The position numbers and the translations under genes were made by a program. The notes under the pieces are model-generated. The model was not told the origin of the DNA, ran no database searches, and saw only the letters and a list, made by a program, of their open reading frames with translations. From positions 183,276 through 247,275 of the forward strand of contig CAWIXH010000015.1 of NCBI GenBank assembly GCA_963839995.1: a stretch of DNA of 64,000 nucleotides, written 5' to 3'. Source of the stretch: CAWIUB01 sp963839995. Its GTDB lineage: Bacteria; Actinomycetota; Actinomycetes; Mycobacteriales; Jatrophihabitantaceae. Below are positions 24,420-34,200 of the stretch, in pieces (position 1 is the first letter of the stretch; every line of letters begins with the position of its first letter).

Positions 24420-25670
24420 GTGACTGATTCGGGTGTCTTCGGCGCGGCCGGGGAAGACTCCGGCCGCGCTGCGGCGTTCGCGCGGTGTGCGGCTGTGGAC
24501 GCCCGGACGTTCGCCGCCGATTACTGGGGACGGCGGCCCTTGTTGTCGCGGCGGGCACAGCTGCCGAGCGATTTCGCCGATCTGCTCGACGCTGCGGCCG
24601 TCGACGAACTGGTCTCCCGGCGTGGCCTGCGCGCCCCGTTCGTCCGGATGGCACGCGACGGAAGCGTGATCGCCTCGTCCGGGTTCACCCGGGGCGGTGG
24701 CGCGGGTGCCACCATCTCCGACCAGGTCGCCGACGATCGGGTGCTGGGTCTGCTGAACGACGGCGCCACGCTCGTCCTACAGGGGCTGCACCGCATGTGG
24801 CCACCGCTGGTGACCTTCGCCGCCCAGCTGGCCGCCGAAGTCGGCCATCCGGTCCAGGTGAACGCCTACGTCACCCCACGGCAGAGCCAAGGCTTCGCCG
24901 CGCACTACGACGTCCACGACGTGTTCGTGCTGCAGGTGGCCGGGCGCAAACACTGGCACATCCACCAGCCGGTGCTTGTCGATCCGCTGGCTGACCAGCC
25001 GTGGGACCAGCGCAAGGCCGAGGTCGCCGCCCGCGCAGCGCAACCCGCGCTCATCGACACCGTGCTCGAGGCCGGAGACGCCCTCTACCTGCCCCGCGGG
25101 TATCTGCACTCCGCCACGGCGCTTGGCGAGACGTCGATCCACCTGACCGTGGGGATCCATCCCCGCACCCGAGCCCATCTCGTCGACCATCTGGTCCGCG
25201 CCGTGCGGCGGGACCCGGCGCTGCACGCGTCGCTGCCAATGGGCGTCGACCTCGCTGACCCGGTCGTGCTTGCCACCCACCTGCGGGCGACGGTTGAGGT
25301 CCTCACCGGCGCCCTCGACACCGTCCCGGCCGAGCAGATCGCCGCCGCGATGGCCGACGAGCTGATCGGTGCCACCAGACCGGAACCTCTCGGCCCGCTG
25401 GCCCAGCTCGCTGCCGCCGATGAGGTGGACCCAACCATACGGCTGCGGCTGCGACCCGGGCTGCGGTGGCGGACATCACGCGACAACGCCCACGTTGCCC
25501 TCGAGCTGATCGACAAGACCGTCACCCTGCCGGTGGACTGCGCGCCGGCCCTGAAGATCGCGCTCAGCGGCGAGGTGTTCGCCCCGAGCGAGCTGCCCGA
25601 CCTGGCGGCCGACGAGCAGCTCGTCCTCGCCCGCCGGCTGCTGCGCGAGGGTGTCCTCGTCCCGGCATGA
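24420..25670 (+). CDS. Cupin/JmjC-like 2-oxoglutarate-dependent oxygenase
   Basis: Protein of 416 residues resembling bacterial ribosomal-oxygenase-type Cupin_4 proteins. The Fe(II) facial triad is visible: His162 and Asp164 in FAAHYDVHDVFVLQ and His230 in LYLPRGYLHSATAL. FVLQVAGRKHWHIHQP between them is the typical double-stranded beta-helix stretch, and the C-terminal part is a helical/winged region as in ROX proteins. Known relatives hydroxylate Arg, His, Asp or Asn side chains of proteins. GTG start 9 nt after the repeat-protein stop; the stop overlaps the next gene by ATGA, so the three genes form one operon. Substrate unknown. Confidence 0.85.
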   Translation: MTDSGVFGAAGEDSGRAAAFARCAAVDARTFAADYWGRRPLLSRRAQLPSDFADLLDAAAVDELVSRRGLRAPFVRMARDGSVIASSGFTRGGGAGATISDQVADDRVLGLLNDGATLVLQGLHRMWPPLVTFAAQLAAEVGHPVQVNAYVTPRQSQGFAAHYDVHDVFVLQVAGRKHWHIHQPVLVDPLADQPWDQRKAEVAARAAQPALIDTVLEAGDALYLPRGYLHSATALGETSIHLTVGIHPRTRAHLVDHLVRAVRRDPALHASLPMGVDLADPVVLATHLRATVEVLTGALDTVPAEQIAAAMADELIGATRPEPLGPLAQLAAADEVDPTIRLRLRPGLRWRTSRDNAHVALELIDKTVTLPVDCAPALKIALSGEVFAPSELPDLAADEQLVLARRLLREGVLVPA

Positions 25671-26575
25671 ACCATGCCGGCCACCCCCGCCCGAAGGAGT
25701 CGCTCGACCGGTGCGCGCTGCGTGCCCAGCTGCGCGGCGACCAGCAGCTGGGCACGGCATTCCCGGCGCGGCGGCTGCTGCTGGTCGAGCAGCCAGGACC
25801 GTGGGGACGGGCCGGGCTGCGCGAATCCCGTTTCGATCACGAGGTTGCCCCGGGACTGGAGAATCGGGCCAACGGCGCGGGTATGCGCGTTCTGGCGATT
25901 CGCCGGCCCGGACGGACCCCCGGCAATGCGGTCCGTCGCTGGGCGATCGCGGACTGCGCGCCCGGCCAGGAATCCCTGCGCTGGGGGCGATTCGGCAATG
26001 ATGCGGAGCTGCTCGAGTTGCCGCTCGACGGATCGGCCGGAAGGCTGGACGACCGGCCGACCTACCTGGTCTGTGCGCACAGCAAGCACGACACCTGCTG
26101 TGCGCTGCGTGGCCGGCCGGTCGCAGCGGCGCTCAGCGAGCAACGGCCGGGACGCGTGTGGGAGTGCAGCCACGTCGGCGGTGAACGCTTCGCCGCGAAC
26201 GTGTTGGTCTTGCCACTGGGCTTGATGTACGGACGGGTGCTCCCTTTCGCGGCCGCCGAGTTCGCCGAGGCCAGCGACAACGGCGAGGTGGTCGGCGCGC
26301 TGCTGCGTGGACGGGTGGGCCTGCCGTCGATTGCCCAGGCGGCGTTGGCGTACGCGCATGAGCACCTCGCCTTGCGTCGTGCCGACGCTCTGCGGGTAGT
26401 GCATGTCGGCCCGATCGAGGATGGCCAGGGCGTGGTGCGAGTGGCCACGCCGCACCAACCAGTCGACGTCACCGTCCGGGTCGAGAAGGTGGCGGCTGAC
26501 GGCCTCACCTGCGCGAACCCGCGGCCGAACGCCTACCTGCGTTACCGCCCGGTGAGCGTGACAGCCGTCGAGTGA
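25667..26575 (+). CDS. Sucrase/ferredoxin-like (thioredoxin-like Fe-S) protein
   Basis: A 302-residue protein of the sucrase_ferredoxin-like family. Conserved cysteines occur in YLVCAHSKHDTCCALRGRP (Cys136, Cys144, Cys145) and WECSHVGGERFAANVLVLP (Cys167, His169), the arrangement of the thioredoxin-like [2Fe-2S] proteins; an N-terminal Cys16 is also present. The family name is historical and no sucrase activity is implied. The start ATG overlaps the cupin stop, so coupling is tight. A role as electron donor to the cupin is possible but 2OG oxygenases do not normally need one. Confidence 0.82.
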   Translation: MNHAGHPRPKESLDRCALRAQLRGDQQLGTAFPARRLLLVEQPGPWGRAGLRESRFDHEVAPGLENRANGAGMRVLAIRRPGRTPGNAVRRWAIADCAPGQESLRWGRFGNDAELLELPLDGSAGRLDDRPTYLVCAHSKHDTCCALRGRPVAAALSEQRPGRVWECSHVGGERFAANVLVLPLGLMYGRVLPFAAAEFAEASDNGEVVGALLRGRVGLPSIAQAALAYAHEHLALRRADALRVVHVGPIEDGQGVVRVATPHQPVDVTVRVEKVAADGLTCANPRPNAYLRYRPVSVTAVE

Positions 26576-26591
26576 CAGGCACCGCCGGCGT

Positions 26592-27095
26592 CTAGTGAGC
26601 GATCGCCTCCGGGTTGTCCTTGAGCCGTTGGCGGGAGGCCGCGATCTCCTGCTCGGCTTCGGCGCGTCCTACCCAGGTGGCGCCTTCGACGCTCTTGCCG
26701 GGCTCGAGCTCCTTGTAGACCTCGAAAAAGTGCTGGATCTCTAGCCGGTCGAACTGCGGCAGGTGGTATATGTCGCGGAGGTGGTCCAGCCGCGGGTCCT
26801 TGACCGGGACGGTCAGCAACTTGTCGTCCGGGCCCTTCTCGTCGGTCATCCGGAACATGCCGATTGCCCGGCAGCGCACCAGCACGCCCGGGAACAGCGG
26901 GTCGCCGGGCAGGATCACCAGGGCGTCGAGGGGATCGCCGTCGAGGCCTAACGTGCCCTCGATGTAGCCATAGTCGGCGGGGTACTGCGTCGAGGTGAAC
27001 AGCGTGCGGTCCAGCCTGATGCGGCCGCTCTCGTGATCGACCTCGTACTTGTTGCGGCTTCCCCTAGGGATCTCGATCAGGACGTCGAACTCCAC
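26592..27095 (-). CDS. ppa: Inorganic pyrophosphatase (family I)
   Basis: Hydrolyses PPi to two phosphates and so pulls biosynthetic reactions forward; cytosolic. The 167-residue protein has the family I signature DGDPLDALV (metal-binding acids), the N-terminal EIPRGSRNKYEVDHE and PADYGYIEGT, and the late KDPRLDHLRD region. GTG start with AGGAGG seven bases upstream. It diverges from dacB, an arrangement conserved in actinobacteria. Confidence 0.95.
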   Translation of the reverse strand: MEFDVLIEIPRGSRNKYEVDHESGRIRLDRTLFTSTQYPADYGYIEGTLGLDGDPLDALVILPGDPLFPGVLVRCRAIGMFRMTDEKGPDDKLLTVPVKDPRLDHLRDIYHLPQFDRLEIQHFFEVYKELEPGKSVEGATWVGRAEAEQEIAASRQRLKDNPEAIAH

Positions 27096-27143
27096 GGCTG
27101 TGCCTCCTGTCCGGCAATTGCAGTGGCATTAGTGTGGCGCACC

Positions 27144-28526
27144 GTGGGCCGCTCCGGGATACGTACCGGATTGGGCGGGCTGCTCGCCTTCGTGCTCACC
27201 CTCGCCGTCGCGATCGGCGGTTATCTCGCGGCAACCCAACTTCGGGTCCATCGCGACACCGCTGGCTCGCCCGCTTCAGCCCTGCCCTCCGCTGCGGTCG
27301 CGGCGAGCGTTGCGCCCCCCTCGGCCGCTTCGGCCGCCGCCACGGCACCGGTGCCGGCCACGGTGCGCACGGCCCTGGCTGGCGTGCTGGCCGATCACCG
27401 ACTCGGTGGCCGGGTGCTCGCCGAAGTGAGCGACGCGGCGACCGGCGCGGTTCTGCTCGACCGCGGGGGATCGACCGCAGCGCCACCTGCCTCGACCGCG
27501 AAGATCGCCACCGCTGCCGCCCTGCTCGAGGTGCGCAAACCCACGGACCGGATCATCACGCGGGTGGTGGCGGGCGCCGACGCCGGGACCGTCGTGCTGG
27601 TCGGCGGCGGTGACCCGACGCTGACCGCAGCCGCGCCCGGCCAAGCCGGCGCGTACGCCGACGCGGCCCGCATCAGTGACCTGGTGGCGCAGCTGCGGCA
27701 GTCCGGGGTGGGTGTCACCCGCGTGCTGGTCGATGCCTCGCTTTTCGGCGGCCCGGATATCGCGCCCGGCTGGGCGCCGGGCGACGCCCCATCCACCTTC
27801 GCCGCGCCGATCACCGCCGTCATGGTCGACGGCGCCCGCGACGAGCCGGGCGCCGAGCAGCGCAGCGCCGACCCGGCTGGCGCGGCCGGCCGCGCCCTGG
27901 CGAGCGCACTCGGGCTGCCCGGCACGTCCGTCACCACTGGGCGAGCTCCGGTCGACGCCCGGGTGTTGGCCGCCGTCGCGTCCGCTCCGACGAGTGAGCT
28001 GGTCGAGCAGATGCTGCAGCAGTCCGACAACGTGATCGCCGAATGCCTGGCCCGGCAGGTGGCCATCGCCGAGGGTCTGCCCGCCACCTTCGCGGGCGCG
28101 GTCACCGCGATTCGGACGGTGCTGCACGAGGCGGGGGTGACCATCGGCTCGACCATGTTCGACGGCAGCGGCCTGGCGGCCAGCGACCGGCTGGCCCCGG
28201 CATCGCTCGTGGACCTGCTCGATCTCGCCGCGTACGGCCCACGCGCCGAGTTGCGCGATGTCATCGCCGGACTGCCGGTCGCCGGATGGGAGGGGACGCT
28301 CGCCGACCGCTACCCGGACTCAGCCGGAGCGGGCTTCGTGCGGGCCAAGACCGGCACCCTCACTGGCGTGTCGACGTTGGCCGGCGTGGTGCAGGACCGC
28401 GACGGCCGATTACTCGCGTTCTCCCTCGTCGCCGACCAGGTCGGGCCGGCTCAAGCCGACACGGATGCTGCGGAAACTGCGCTGGACGCGGCGGCGGCGA
28501 CCCTCGCCGACTGCGGCTGCCGCTAA
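27144..28526 (+). CDS. dacB: D-alanyl-D-alanine carboxypeptidase/endopeptidase (PBP4 type)
   Basis: Penicillin-binding protein that trims or cuts peptidoglycan stem peptides outside the membrane. A signal/anchor helix (about residues 9-32, LLAFVLTLAVAIGGYLA) is followed by an Ala/Pro-rich stretch. Catalytic motifs in order: SxxK in PASTAKIATA, SxN in QQSDNVIAECLA, and KTG in VRAKTGTLTGVS, as in PBP4/DacB. 460 residues. I chose the GTG at 27144, eight bases after a TAGTGT -10; the in-frame GTG at 27132 is possible. The stop TAA lies inside the 5-bp target duplicated by the adjacent IS. Confidence 0.88.
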   Translation: MGRSGIRTGLGGLLAFVLTLAVAIGGYLAATQLRVHRDTAGSPASALPSAAVAASVAPPSAASAAATAPVPATVRTALAGVLADHRLGGRVLAEVSDAATGAVLLDRGGSTAAPPASTAKIATAAALLEVRKPTDRIITRVVAGADAGTVVLVGGGDPTLTAAAPGQAGAYADAARISDLVAQLRQSGVGVTRVLVDASLFGGPDIAPGWAPGDAPSTFAAPITAVMVDGARDEPGAEQRSADPAGAAGRALASALGLPGTSVTTGRAPVDARVLAAVASAPTSELVEQMLQQSDNVIAECLARQVAIAEGLPATFAGAVTAIRTVLHEAGVTIGSTMFDGSGLAASDRLAPASLVDLLDLAAYGPRAELRDVIAGLPVAGWEGTLADRYPDSAGAGFVRAKTGTLTGVSTLAGVVQDRDGRLLAFSLVADQVGPAQADTDAAETALDAAAATLADCGCR

Positions 28527-28527
28527 C

Positions 28528-30252
28528 TACTTCGACCTGAAAAAGTCGGCGCGGATCTCATCGACTGGGTCAGCCGAAACCGGCTCGACTCCGTCCGGCT
28601 ACTGATCAGATCTCCTTGTTTTGTAGGGGATTCGGCTCGGCGTGCCGTCGGGTTGGAGGTCTAGTCTTGCGGGATCATGGTCTCGGCGGTGGTCGGGTCG
28701 AGCCGGGAGTGCGGATGCTGCGGACGCGGGCGGAGCAGGTCAGCTTGTGGGAGGCGGTGCTGCCTGAGCAGGTGCGGCGACTGCCGGAGGAGCTGGCACG
28801 GGTGGATCGCCTGCTCGATGACCCGGCGTTCTTTGCGCCGTTCGTGGCGTTCTTCGACCCACGAGTGGGCCGGCCGTCTACGCCGATGGAGACCTACCTG
28901 CGGTTGATGTTCTTGAAGTTCCGGTATCGGCTGGGCTTCGAGTCGCTGTGCCGGGAGGTGACCGACTCGATCACGTGGCGGCGGTTCTGCCGGATCCCGC
29001 TGGATGGGTCGGTGCCGCACCCGACGACATTGATGAAGCTGACGACGCGCTGCGGCACGGCCGCAGTGGATGGGCTGAATGAAGCGCTGCTGGCGAAGGC
29101 GGCCGAGGCGAAGCTGCTGCGCACCACGCGGCTGCGCGCGGACACGACGGTGGTGCCGGCGAACGTCGCCTACCCGACCGATTCGGGGTTGTTGGCCAAG
29201 GCGGTGCGGCGGATCGCGGCGACCGGCCGGCGGATCCAGGCCGCTGGTGGCGCGACGCGCACCAAGGTCCGGGACCGGTCCCGGGTGGCCGGCAAACGGG
29301 CGCACGGGATCGCGGCGAAGCTGCGCCTGCGCGCCGCGGCGGGGCGTGACGAGGCGCAGGCCACGGTGCGGCGGATCACCGGGGAACTGGCCGGGCTGGC
29401 CGAGAAGGCCGCCCGCGACGCCGAGCGGCTGCTCAGCAACGCCCGCCGGGCGCTGCGCGGTGCCCAGCTCAAGGCCGAACGGCTTGCGGCAGTGGGGGTG
29501 CGTGACGCGGCGGCGGGCCGGCGCCGCGGACGACTGCGGCGGGCGGTGAATGACCTGGTCGAGCTGCTGGAAGCGACCCTGCGCATCGCCGCGCAGACCC
29601 GGCAACGCGTCGCCGGCACAACACCGGATGGGGCGACACGGCGGGTCAGCCTGCACGACCCGGACGCCCGCCCGATCGCCAAGGGCCGCCTCGGCAAGCC
29701 GGTCGAGTTCGGGTACAAGGGCCAGGTCGTGGACAACGACGACGGCGTCGTGCTCGACCACACCGTCGAGCCTGGCAACCCCGCCGACGCGCCGCAGCTC
29801 GCCCCCGCCGTCGGACGCGTCATCCGTCGTACGAACCGCCGCCCCCGCACGGTAACCGCGGATCGCGGCTACGGAGAGAAGAAGGTCGACGACGACCTGC
29901 ACGCGCAAGGTGTGCGCACCGTCGTCATCCCCCGCAAAGGCAGACCCGGCACGGCCCGCCAGGCCGAGGAACGCAGGCCCGCGTTCCGGCGGACCGTGAA
30001 ATGGCGAACCGGCAGCGAAGGCCGGATCAGCAGCCTCAAACGCGGGTACGGATGGGACCGCACCCGCCTCGACGGCACCCAGGGAGCCCGGATCTGGGCC
30101 GGCCACGGGGTCTTGACCCACAACCTGGTCAAGATCGGCAACCTCGCCAGCTGAACCACCCACCGGCGACGATCAACACCATCCGACCCACCCGCCGGCC
30201 AGCCGCCCGACGACCACACTCACCGACGCCCGACTTTTTCAGGTCGAAGTAA
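28528..30252. mobile_element. Insertion sequence (IS5/ISNCY-like) between dacB and aqp
   Basis: 1,725 bp with perfect 22-bp inverted repeats (left 28528-28549, right 30230-30251; sequence begins TACTTCGACCTGAAAAAGTC). CTAAC occurs at both flanks (28523-28527 and 30253-30257), a 5-bp target duplication. One transposase gene fills the element. The stop codons of the two flanking convergent genes both lie in the duplicated CTAAC. Confidence 0.88.
28715..30154 (+). CDS. DDE transposase of the IS5/IS1182/ISNCY-like group
   Basis: About 479 residues from the chosen ATG. The N-terminal region has TPMETYLRLMFLKFRYRLG, FESLCREVTDSITWRRFCRI and PHPTTLMKLTTRCG, the conserved block of IS5/IS1182-like transposases. 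RLRADTTVVPANVAYPTDSGLLA holds the first Asp (29137-29205), the central 160 residues are a Lys/Arg/Ala-rich helical insertion, VTADRGYGEKKVDDDL gives the second Asp and the region around WRTGSEGRISSLKRGYG gives Glu. No internal stop. Exact family name is uncertain between IS5-like and ISNCY. Confidence 0.85.
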   Translation: MLRTRAEQVSLWEAVLPEQVRRLPEELARVDRLLDDPAFFAPFVAFFDPRVGRPSTPMETYLRLMFLKFRYRLGFESLCREVTDSITWRRFCRIPLDGSVPHPTTLMKLTTRCGTAAVDGLNEALLAKAAEAKLLRTTRLRADTTVVPANVAYPTDSGLLAKAVRRIAATGRRIQAAGGATRTKVRDRSRVAGKRAHGIAAKLRLRAAAGRDEAQATVRRITGELAGLAEKAARDAERLLSNARRALRGAQLKAERLAAVGVRDAAAGRRRGRLRRAVNDLVELLEATLRIAAQTRQRVAGTTPDGATRRVSLHDPDARPIAKGRLGKPVEFGYKGQVVDNDDGVVLDHTVEPGNPADAPQLAPAVGRVIRRTNRRPRTVTADRGYGEKKVDDDLHAQGVRTVVIPRKGRPGTARQAEERRPAFRRTVKWRTGSEGRISSLKRGYGWDRTRLDGTQGARIWAGHGVLTHNLVKIGNLAS

Positions 30253-31002
30253 CTAACGCCCGCGGCGGTGAGTGGGTGTATCTATCGGCACGTCGGCCCC
30301 GGTCGGGTCGGCGGCCCGAACGGTGCCGGGCACCGCAGTCACCAACGGCTCGACCAGTGCCGCGAGCAGCCCGCCAACCAAGGGCGCCACGATGAACAGC
30401 CAGACGTGCGAGAGCGGAGTGCCGCCGTTGAGCAGCGCCGGGCCGAGTGAACGGGCCGGGTTGACCGAGGTGCCGTCGAGTGGGACGCCGACCAGGTGGA
30501 CCACCGTCAGCACCAGACCGATGGCGAGACCCGCGAACCCCGGCGCCGCTGCGCGTCCGGTGACGAGCAGCACCACAAACACCAGCAGGAATGTCATGAT
30601 GATCTCCAGGACGAACGCGCCAGGGCCGCTGATCGTTGCGCCCCAGTCGTTCGAGCCGAGCGTGCCGGTCTGATCCTTCACCCGGCCGAAGCCGGCCACC
30701 ATCATCTTCAGCAGCGCGGCGCCCGCGATGGCACCGAGAAACGGCGCCACCCAGTAGATAATTGCGCGCCGCGAGGTCATCCCGCCGCGTAGCAGAACGC
30801 CGAGCGTGACGGCCGGGTTGACATGGCAACCAGAAGTCGGACCGATCGAGTAGGCGAGCGCGAGCAGCACCAGGCCGAAGGCCAGCCCCACGCCGACCGG
30901 GCCGATCCTTTCGATGCCAGCGACGGCGGACCCGACCCCGAAGAACACCAGGATCAACGTGCCGAAGAACTCGGTGAGAGCTTCCCGAACCTGCTGCGTC
31001 AT
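30253..31002 (-). CDS. Aquaporin / MIP-family channel
   Basis: Membrane channel of 249 residues for water or small neutral solutes. Six hydrophobic helices and two half-helix NPA motifs are visible, GCHVNPAVTLGV (about residues 58-69) and GTSVNPARSLGPAL (about 192-205), the second with the NPAR form typical of the family. The selectivity-filter residues cannot be settled by eye. GAAGGAG lies a few bases before the ATG. The TAG stop lies in the IS target duplication CTAAC, so the gene is intact despite the insertion. Confidence 0.9.
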   Translation of the reverse strand: MTQQVREALTEFFGTLILVFFGVGSAVAGIERIGPVGVGLAFGLVLLALAYSIGPTSGCHVNPAVTLGVLLRGGMTSRRAIIYWVAPFLGAIAGAALLKMMVAGFGRVKDQTGTLGSNDWGATISGPGAFVLEIIMTFLLVFVVLLVTGRAAAPGFAGLAIGLVLTVVHLVGVPLDGTSVNPARSLGPALLNGGTPLSHVWLFIVAPLVGGLLAALVEPLVTAVPGTVRAADPTGADVPIDTPTHRRGR

Positions 31003-31219
31003 GACTCTCCTTCGGTGACCGGCAGCATGTGAATGCGCTACGTGTTCGCGTCAGCACGCTACCGATGCATTGGGGTCGTTCTCGGGACCGCACGCGGCTC
31101 GCCTCTGCGAGATCGTCACTCTGGCCGTGCGGTGACGACACGGACACATGCGTCTGCTAGCCTCAGGGCGGCCGCAAAGGGGCACAATCCGGACTTGGCA
31201 CTCGGGAGGGCAGCCCATC

Positions 31220-34200
31220 GTGCGGTTCACGGGGAGCAAGCGACTGATCCGTCGCGCGGCGGTCGTGCTCACTGCGATCCTGGCGACGCTCGTCTCCCTG
31301 GTGATCGTGCCCGAGTCGGCGAATGCCCAGCCGACTGCCACGCTGGCGCTGTCGAAGGGCGCCTTTCAGTCGGGAACGAACACGCCGCTCACCACACCCG
31401 TCACTCCCGGCGGCAGCTATGACTACCAGCTCTCAGCAGCATGCTCCGGACTGACGCAGGGCTGCATCGCCGCCACGACGGTGGATGTGCTGCCCCCCGA
31501 TGTGGTGTTCAACGGGTACGAGCCGTCCCCCCACTACACGGTCGCCTACAACGCCGCGACCCGAACCGTCACCGTGACCTACACCGATCCGCTGCCGGCG
31601 CCGCCGAACCCCCCGGATTCGATCGGCGTGCCGGCCGGCTCGACGCGCGTCGCCACCCTGCACGTGTCGCTGAGCCCCAACACCACCGCGCCGGACGGCT
31701 CGAAGATCACGAACACCGCAGACTCGACCGCCGAGAACACCGCGCCGTCGTCGGACTCGGCAGATATCACGGTCTCGATTCCGCGCCGAGTGACGCCGGT
31801 CGCCAGCAAGTCCTTCTCGGACAACTCCTTGATCGCCCAGTCCGGTGCCACGACGACCGTCACCCTCGGAGTGCAGAACTCGTCGAGCGCCTCGGCCGAC
31901 GTCACGTCGCTGACCGTCGCCGACGTCAGCAAGAACACCTGGGATGACTTCGATCTCACGTCACTCGGCCCGCTCGCGCAGTTGCCCGCCGGCGCCGACC
32001 AAGTATCCGTCGGGGTATGCACCGACCCGGCGCCGTGTACTGCGGCCCAGTTCGTCGACGGGGCCCCGGTCCCGGGTCCCGACCTGACAGTCCCGAATGG
32101 CATCGACCCGGCCACGGTCACCGGAATCCGGTTCACCTTCAGCAACTCGAACGGCACGGTGCTGCCGGTCAGCACCACTGGCGGCGTGGTGCCGATCGGT
32201 CTCACGCTGCGCAATACGGTGCGGTCCACGGGCGCGCAGCTCAACCCGACCAGCCCGCTCAGCCAGCAGAACTGCGCCTCGCCCTCGGCGGTCGACTCCG
32301 TCGCGGGACCGGTAACGGGAACCGACTACTGCGCGCGGTTCACAGTCCTGCCGGGCAACCCTGCCGTCGGCGTCAGCAAGCAGGTCTTCCCGGATGCCTC
32401 GGGCAACTACACCAACAACGGTTACCCGGTCGCCGGGCAGAGCTCTCCGGTCACCGCGCTGTCGACGGTCCGCAACGACTCGGCGTTCCCGGTCACGTCG
32501 CTGACCATCACCGACCCGTCGGCGACTGCAACGAGCAACTTCATCGACGACGTCGACGTCGCCAGCGTCCGGCTGGTCTTCCCGACCGGCGCGACGGCGG
32601 CGAGCGGCACAGTCAGCTGCGCGGACGGAAGTTCGGTGCCGATCGCCGCGACCGCGACTGGAAACCTGCCGGTCGCGTGCCCGGGAAGCCGGGTTAGTGG
32701 CGTGACTGTGACGTATACCGGCACGATCCCGTCGGGCGCGACGGCCCAGCTCGGCCTCCACGGCCCGCTCAACGCCAACGTGACGGGCGGCAGCACCGCC
32801 CGCGACTGCACCGACGGCACTGTCACGGCAGCCGGCCTGCCACCTGCGAGCGCCGCTGACTGCGCGAACCTGACCGTGCAGAGCCCGCGCACCACCGTCA
32901 CCGGGGTGAAGAGCACGTCCAGCCCGGCGACCGGCGGCGCCCTCGTGCCCGGTTATCCGATGACGTTCAAGCTCCAGGCCACCAACAGCGGCAACCTGCC
33001 GCAGACCAGCTTCGTGATCACCGACCCGCCCGACCCCACCGCCGCGCCGAACCCGTTCGACGTCGTGCGGCTGACCAGCGCGACGGTCAGCGGGCCGTCA
33101 GGCGCGACGTTCGCGATCGAGCTGTTCGTCGGCGGAACCTGGGTGGCGTACAACCCCGCGGTGTTGACGAGCGCGCGGGGTGTCCGCGCCGTCCTGACGA
33201 GCGGCGCCGTCGCGCCGACGCAGACGGTCAGCCTCAGCCTGGTGACGCAGGTACGCGACGACGTGCTCGCCGGTACGACGATGAAGAACTGCCAGCAGAC
33301 GCTCGTGTCGTCGGTCGCGGGCGACGGGCATTCACCCGCGGTCTGCGCCGCCACCCTCACGGTCGCGGCGCCGAGGACTTCCGGCCAGGTCACCAAAGTG
33401 ATCTCGCCACCGACCGTGCCCGCGACGATTCCGGGTCTTACCCCGACCACGCACGTCCGGCTGGCGGCGCAGAACACCGGCAACGTGCCGATGAACGAGA
33501 TCGTCGTCACCGATCCCGACCCCAGCCAGGGCGATCCCGGTGCCTTCTTCGATGCCGTCGATTTCACCGGGTTCGATGGCGTGAACTTTCCGCCCGGCGC
33601 CAACCGGGTGCAGGTCGACGCGTGCACGACCGTCGGTGGCTGCGCGGCGGGCGGCTACGTCCTCGGCACGCCGTCGACCACCCCGGCCCTGCCGGGCGGC
33701 GTCACGGCCGCGGACGTGACCGGCCTGCGGTTCACGTTCACGAATTCCTCTGGCGGGTACGTGCTGAACCCGGGCGCCAACTTCCCGTCGGCTGGTAACT
33801 GCCCCAACGCAACGGCCTGCTTCACCGTGACTCCGCGCACGACGCTGCGCTCGACCGGCGCGACGGTCCCCGTCCCGACGTCGCTCAGCGACATCGCAAC
33901 CGCGGCTGGATCAAGCCCGCAATCCAACGGGCCGGTCTCCTTCGGGTCAGCGCCCGCCCCGCTCGACATTACGGCGGGCACCCCGCAGCTGACCGCGCAG
34001 AAGACCTCCGACCAGCCCAGTGCCGTGCCGCCGGGCGACGCGATCACCTACACGCTGAGGACCGCCAACACCGGAACCGCGGCGGTTCCCGCGCTGACCG
34101 TGACCGAACCTCTTCCCGCCGGGCTGGTGTTCGACAGCACGTTCGCCGGTGACAACGGCCTGCCGTACACGATGACGGCCACCGTCCCGGCCGGGCAGCC

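Noticed and set aside
28661..30163. 500-codon minus-strand frame opposite the IS transposase
   Set aside because: Antisense shadow; the plus frame carries the DDE motifs.
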